A stretch of 7,713 bases of DNA from Microthrixaceae bacterium (GTDB lineage Bacteria; Actinomycetota; Acidimicrobiia; Acidimicrobiales; Acidimicrobilacustridaceae), in NCBI GenBank assembly GCA_023264915.1, contig JAHFUU010000102.1:1-7713 (forward strand), given 5' to 3'. Numbering within the stretch: position 1 is the first letter of the stretch; the number at the start of each line of letters is the position of its first letter. The notes under the pieces are model-generated. The model was not told where the DNA came from. It saw only the letters and a program-made list of their open reading frames with translations, and made no database searches. Positions 5,016-7,713 of this stretch are shown piece by piece. The position numbers were made by a program, and so were the translations under genes.

Positions 5016-6328
5016 TTCAAGAATCCCTCATAGTTTCGCATCATCAGCTGGCTGTCGATCTGCTTCATGGTCTCGAGGGCGACACCGACAGCTATCAGGA
5101 TCGAGATGCCCGAGAAGGACACCTGACTGTTGGGTAGGAACTTGGTGAGCAGCAACGACGGGAGCAATGCCACCAAGGCGATGAACAGCGCACCGGGAAG
5201 GGTGATGCGCGAGAGGATCTTCGCCAGGTAGCGCTCGGTCTGGGGTCCCGGTCGGATACCTGGGATGAACCCGCCCTGTTTGCGGATCGTGTCGGCTTGC
5301 TTCGCCGGATCGAACGTGATGGCGGTGTAGAAGTACGCGAACGCAACGATCAACAAGCCGAAGATGGCCAGGTGGACGATCGAGTCAGGTTTGGTGACAT
5401 AGTCGTTGACGAAGGACTGCACGCTCTTGGCCCACTCCTGGTCCGCCGGGAGGACCACCGCCAACAGCTGGGGAAGGTAGAGGACAGAGCTGGCGAAGAT
5501 GATCGGTATGACACCTGACTGGTTCACCTTGAGAGGTATGTAGGTGCTCTGGCCGCCGTACATGCGCCGACCCACGACACGCTTCGCGAACTGCACCGGG
5601 ATACGGCGCTGGCCCTGTTCGACGAAGACGATGGCAACGAGCACCGCGAGGAAAGCAGCGATCGTCACGAGTAGGGCGAGAAGGCCTGAGGCGTAGATCT
5701 GGGCGCCCTGGGCGGGAAGGCTGGACACGACTGAAGCGAAGATGAGCAGCGACATCCCGTTGCCGATGCCCTTCTGGGTGATCAGCTCGCCCATCCACAT
5801 CAACAGAGCCGTCCCTGCCGTCAGGGTGAGTACGATCAGCAACACGTGCCAGACGTCGAAGTTGGGCAAGATGTTGGTGCCGGTCGGGTTCTGCACCGAA
5901 CCGAACCCTCCGCCACCGCTGTGGAACACGAAGCTCAGGCCTGTTGACTGCATGGCAGCAATGGCGATCGTGAGGTAACGGGTCCACTGGGTGGACTTCC
6001 GCTGGCCAACCGCCCCTTGGTTCTGCCATTGCTCGAGCTTGGGAATCACCACCGCCAGGATCTGCATGATGATCGACGAGGTGATGTACGGCATGATTCC
6101 CAGCGCGAAGAGGGACAAGCGTGTGAGCGCTCCACCCGAGAACAGCTGGAGGAACGCGAGCACGCCGCCTTGGGTGGCTTGCTGTTGCAGCTGCTGGAGC
6201 GCGTTGACGTCGACACCCGGGATGGGCAGGTACGCCCCGAACCGATAGACCGCCAGCATGGCCACAGTGAAGATCACCTTGTTGCGCAGCTCGGGGACCT
6301 TGAAGATGTTCTTTAGGCTGCTGAGCAC
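5012..6328 (-). CDS. secY: Preprotein translocase subunit SecY
   Basis: SecY is the ten-helix membrane channel that, with SecE and SecG, carries unfolded proteins across or into the cytoplasmic membrane. Numbering from the GTG at 6328 gives 438 residues, a normal length. TM1 lies at about 17-36, followed by the plug/TM2 region with LFSGGALTRLSLFALGIMPY (62-81). Other landmarks are ELITQKGIGNGMSLLIF (181-197), RRIPVQFAKRVVGRRMYGGQ (241-260), PLKVNQSGVIPIIFASS (265-281) and the cytosolic loop KQGGFIPGIRPGPQTERYL (350-368), which contacts SecA and ribosomes. The frame is open to an ATG at 6463, but those 45 residues would overlap the upstream gene and are not SecY-like. The GTG gives VLSSLKNIFKVPELRNK, the typical start, with AGAGG about 10 bases upstream. 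adk overlaps its stop by four bases. Confidence 0.97.
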   Translation of the reverse strand: MLSSLKNIFKVPELRNKVIFTVAMLAVYRFGAYLPIPGVDVNALQQLQQQATQGGVLAFLQLFSGGALTRLSLFALGIMPYITSSIIMQILAVVIPKLEQWQNQGAVGQRKSTQWTRYLTIAIAAMQSTGLSFVFHSGGGGFGSVQNPTGTNILPNFDVWHVLLIVLTLTAGTALLMWMGELITQKGIGNGMSLLIFASVVSSLPAQGAQIYASGLLALLVTIAAFLAVLVAIVFVEQGQRRIPVQFAKRVVGRRMYGGQSTYIPLKVNQSGVIPIIFASSVLYLPQLLAVVLPADQEWAKSVQSFVNDYVTKPDSIVHLAIFGLLIVAFAYFYTAITFDPAKQADTIRKQGGFIPGIRPGPQTERYLAKILSRITLPGALFIALVALLPSLLLTKFLPNSQVSFSGISILIAVGVALETMKQIDSQLMMRNYEGFLK

Positions 6329-6359
6329 CCGAGGGGCACCTCTGTGTTCGGAGATGAGA

Positions 6360-6375
6360 GCGGGCAAGTGCCCGC
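6360..6375 (-). terminator. Hairpin between the glycosyltransferase gene and secY
   Basis: GCGGGC and GCCCGC (6360-6365 and 6370-6375) form a perfect 6-bp GC stem with a 4-base loop in the transcript leading into secY. The following sequence on the minus strand is TCTCATCTCC, which is pyrimidine-rich but not a true U-tract. It could terminate the upstream gene or be a structured secY leader, as it ends about 30 bases before the secY GTG. Confidence 0.4.
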
Positions 6376-6431
6376 GAGTGGCTAACGAGGCTAGAGGAAC
6401 CGCCGGCCTGACCGCCAGGTGGCCCCGACGT

Positions 6432-7652
6432 TCAAGCGGCCAACCTCCCAAGCTCGGCTGCATCCTGTGTCTTCCCGGTCGTCAACCAGGAGCTTGGGCG
6501 AAGGATGAAACCTGCCACCACAGCCATCATGGTTAGGCAGCGGACCGCAGAGCTGGCACGGTTCACCCCGAACATCACCGGATCGACCAGGAACACCCAT
6601 CCCGCGAGGAGGATCGCGAGCTGTGCTGACCGTGGCCCTCGCTCGGGTAGTGGCAACAGCATCAATCCGAAGAGCAAGAAGATCAGGTGGTGGTTCCAGC
6701 TGATGGGGCTCGCCAGAGCCCCCACGCACCCAACTACGACCATGGCGTGCACATCTTGTCCCGCCTGCCAGCTCCGAGCGGCCAGCCGCATTCCAACAGG
6801 GACGACCAGGGCGACGATCAGGAGCCAAAGGATCACCTGCGTCGACTCCTCCAGGGACGTCTGGGCAACCAGGAAGCGCAACGAGTTGTTGCGACCATCG
6901 CTCAGGGCACCGATCCGGGATGTGTCAAAGACCAGCGTGGTCCAGTACAGCTGCGAGTCAGATGGCGCAGCCATCCACGCGAGCAAGGTGGCACCCAGGG
7001 CCGCTCCGCTCGCTCTGACGGCGGGACGCCATGACCTGGTTGCCACCAAGAACAAGATGAACACGCCGGGTACCAGCTTCACCGCAGTTGCGAGGCCTAT
7101 GAGAACACCGCTCCAACGATTGCCTCGTCGCACCAAGATCAAGTCGGCCACTATCGCCAGCCAGATCCACAAGTTCACCTGACCGAGCTGGAGGTCCGGC
7201 CACATGAGGGCGGTCGGGATCGCTAGGGAGGGCCCGATCAGGCACACCAGCCTTCGCAGCCGACCGTCGATTGCCATCATGTGCCCGCAGACCAGCCAGA
7301 GGATCAAAGCGATGCAGGCCATGTTCGCGACCAGCCACACAACCTCGGCTACGCGGGGGTTGACCAGCGATGTCGGAACGAACAACAGGGGACCGAACGG
7401 CGGGTACGTAGCCGCCAAGCCGAAGGTTGGATGGCGGTAGTGATAAAGCGATTCGCCGTGGGCAAACCCGCTGGCTGACCCCTGGTAGATCCGGAAGTCG
7501 ATCTGGCCGATGTCGCCGGTGCTGTCATAGAGGATCCAGAACGAGACTGCCACGCCAACGATTGCCACACCGCTGGCTGCGAGCAGCGGCCAATCCTTCA
7601 TGGCTGCCCGAAGGCCTGACTGCTCGATCTCGGCTTGAAGATCCCCGCTCAT
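6432..7652 (-). CDS. GT87-type (DUF2029) polytopic membrane glycosyltransferase
   Basis: This 406-residue integral membrane protein (about ten or more hydrophobic helices by eye) resembles the GT-C family GT87. Known GT87 members are polyprenol-phosphomannose-dependent mannosyltransferases that extend lipid-linked glycans in Actinomycetota. Hallmarks, numbered from the ATG at 7652, are: TM1 at about 23-42; the first outer loop with Asp52 in QIDFRIY, the presumed catalytic acid; LYHY and YPPF (83-86); GQVNLWIW (157-164); GLATAVKLVPG (186-196); GRNNSLRFLV (253-262); and SPISWNHHL (315-323). The start is ambiguous: GTG at 7655, ATG at 7652 and ATG at 7601 (before KDWPLLAAS) are in frame, and none has a strong ribosome-binding site. 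It lies 103 bases upstream of secY, where rplO is expected, so it looks inserted into the spc operon. The acceptor and sugar cannot be read from sequence. Confidence 0.88.
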   Translation of the reverse strand: MSGDLQAEIEQSGLRAAMKDWPLLAASGVAIVGVAVSFWILYDSTGDIGQIDFRIYQGSASGFAHGESLYHYRHPTFGLAATYPPFGPLLFVPTSLVNPRVAEVVWLVANMACIALILWLVCGHMMAIDGRLRRLVCLIGPSLAIPTALMWPDLQLGQVNLWIWLAIVADLILVRRGNRWSGVLIGLATAVKLVPGVFILFLVATRSWRPAVRASGAALGATLLAWMAAPSDSQLYWTTLVFDTSRIGALSDGRNNSLRFLVAQTSLEESTQVILWLLIVALVVPVGMRLAARSWQAGQDVHAMVVVGCVGALASPISWNHHLIFLLFGLMLLPLPERGPRSAQLAILLAGWVFLVDPVMFGVNRASSAVRCLTMMAVVAGFILRPSSWLTTGKTQDAAELGRLAA

Positions 7653-7713
7653 CACCGAAGCATCGCGCAGGGCTCATGCCAATTGGGCAACGCGGAGTGG
7701 GTAGCGAGGCGGA
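7653..7713. other. Upstream edge of the glycosyltransferase gene
   Basis: The last 61 bases hold no gene I can support. On the minus strand TTGGCA (7683-7678) resembles a -35 element, but no TANNNT lies at the right distance. Whether rplO lies further upstream cannot be seen. Confidence 0.3.

Noticed and set aside
5385..6029. A 214-codon minus-strand frame within secY
   Set aside because: It is a frame-shifted shadow of secY, with Arg/Pro/His-rich composition.
6329..6463. N-terminal extension of SecY to an ATG at 6463
   Set aside because: It adds 45 non-homologous residues and overlaps the upstream gene; the GTG at 6328 gives the typical SecY start with a usable ribosome-binding site.
1..7713. 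CRISPR arrays, tRNA genes, insertion sequences
   Set aside because: I saw no regularly spaced repeats, cloverleaf sequence, terminal inverted repeats or transposase motifs on either strand.

Overview
The window is a high-GC bacterial chromosome segment carrying the tail of the spc ribosomal operon and the start of the alpha operon, almost all on the minus strand. Read in the direction of transcription (right to left) the order is: GT87-type membrane glycosyltransferase, secY, adk, map, an inserted opposite-strand gene, infA, rpmJ, rpsM, rpsK, rpsD, and the first codons of rpoA at the left edge. The order secY-adk-map-infA-rpmJ-rpsM-rpsK-rpsD-rpoA is the classical one in Gram-positive and actinobacterial genomes. 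Actinomycetota is the best guess: GC-rich third positions, a cysteine-free S4, a GT87 polyprenol-phosphomannose-type transferase, and promoter-like TANNNT hexamers. The S4, IF-1 and RpoA N-terminus look like Acidimicrobiia, but that rank is a guess from memory of these families.

Region by region. 1-54: RpoA N-terminus, truncated by the window edge. 148-1720: rpsD, rpsK, rpsM and rpmJ, tightly packed, with rpsM and rpsK overlapping (TAATG). 1859-2092: infA, which has no ATG/GTG/TTG at the expected N-terminus but a perfect AGGAGG six bases before a CTG. 2093-2503: a roughly 410-base divergent intergenic region that should hold the promoter of the infA-to-rpoA unit (minus) and of the hypothetical gene (plus). 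2504-3490: the only plus-strand gene, an unrecognised 328-residue protein. 3609-6328: map, adk and secY, with a 4-base secY/adk overlap and a 6-base adk/map gap, clearly one transcript. 6432-7652: the glycosyltransferase, in the position where rplO normally precedes secY.

The housekeeping genes serve protein synthesis and export: the SecY channel, adenylate balance, N-terminal methionine removal, initiation factor 1, 30S proteins S13/S11/S4, 50S protein L36 and RNA polymerase alpha. The unusual part is that this conserved block is interrupted twice by non-ribosomal genes. The plus-strand gene splits map from infA, so the infA-rpmJ-rpsM-rpsK-rpsD-rpoA unit needs its own promoter. Its product appears to combine two HU-like helical modules with a diverged NucS/DUF91-like PD-(D/E)XK domain whose catalytic Asp and Lys are replaced by His. 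This reading is by eye only and needs profile and structure comparison.
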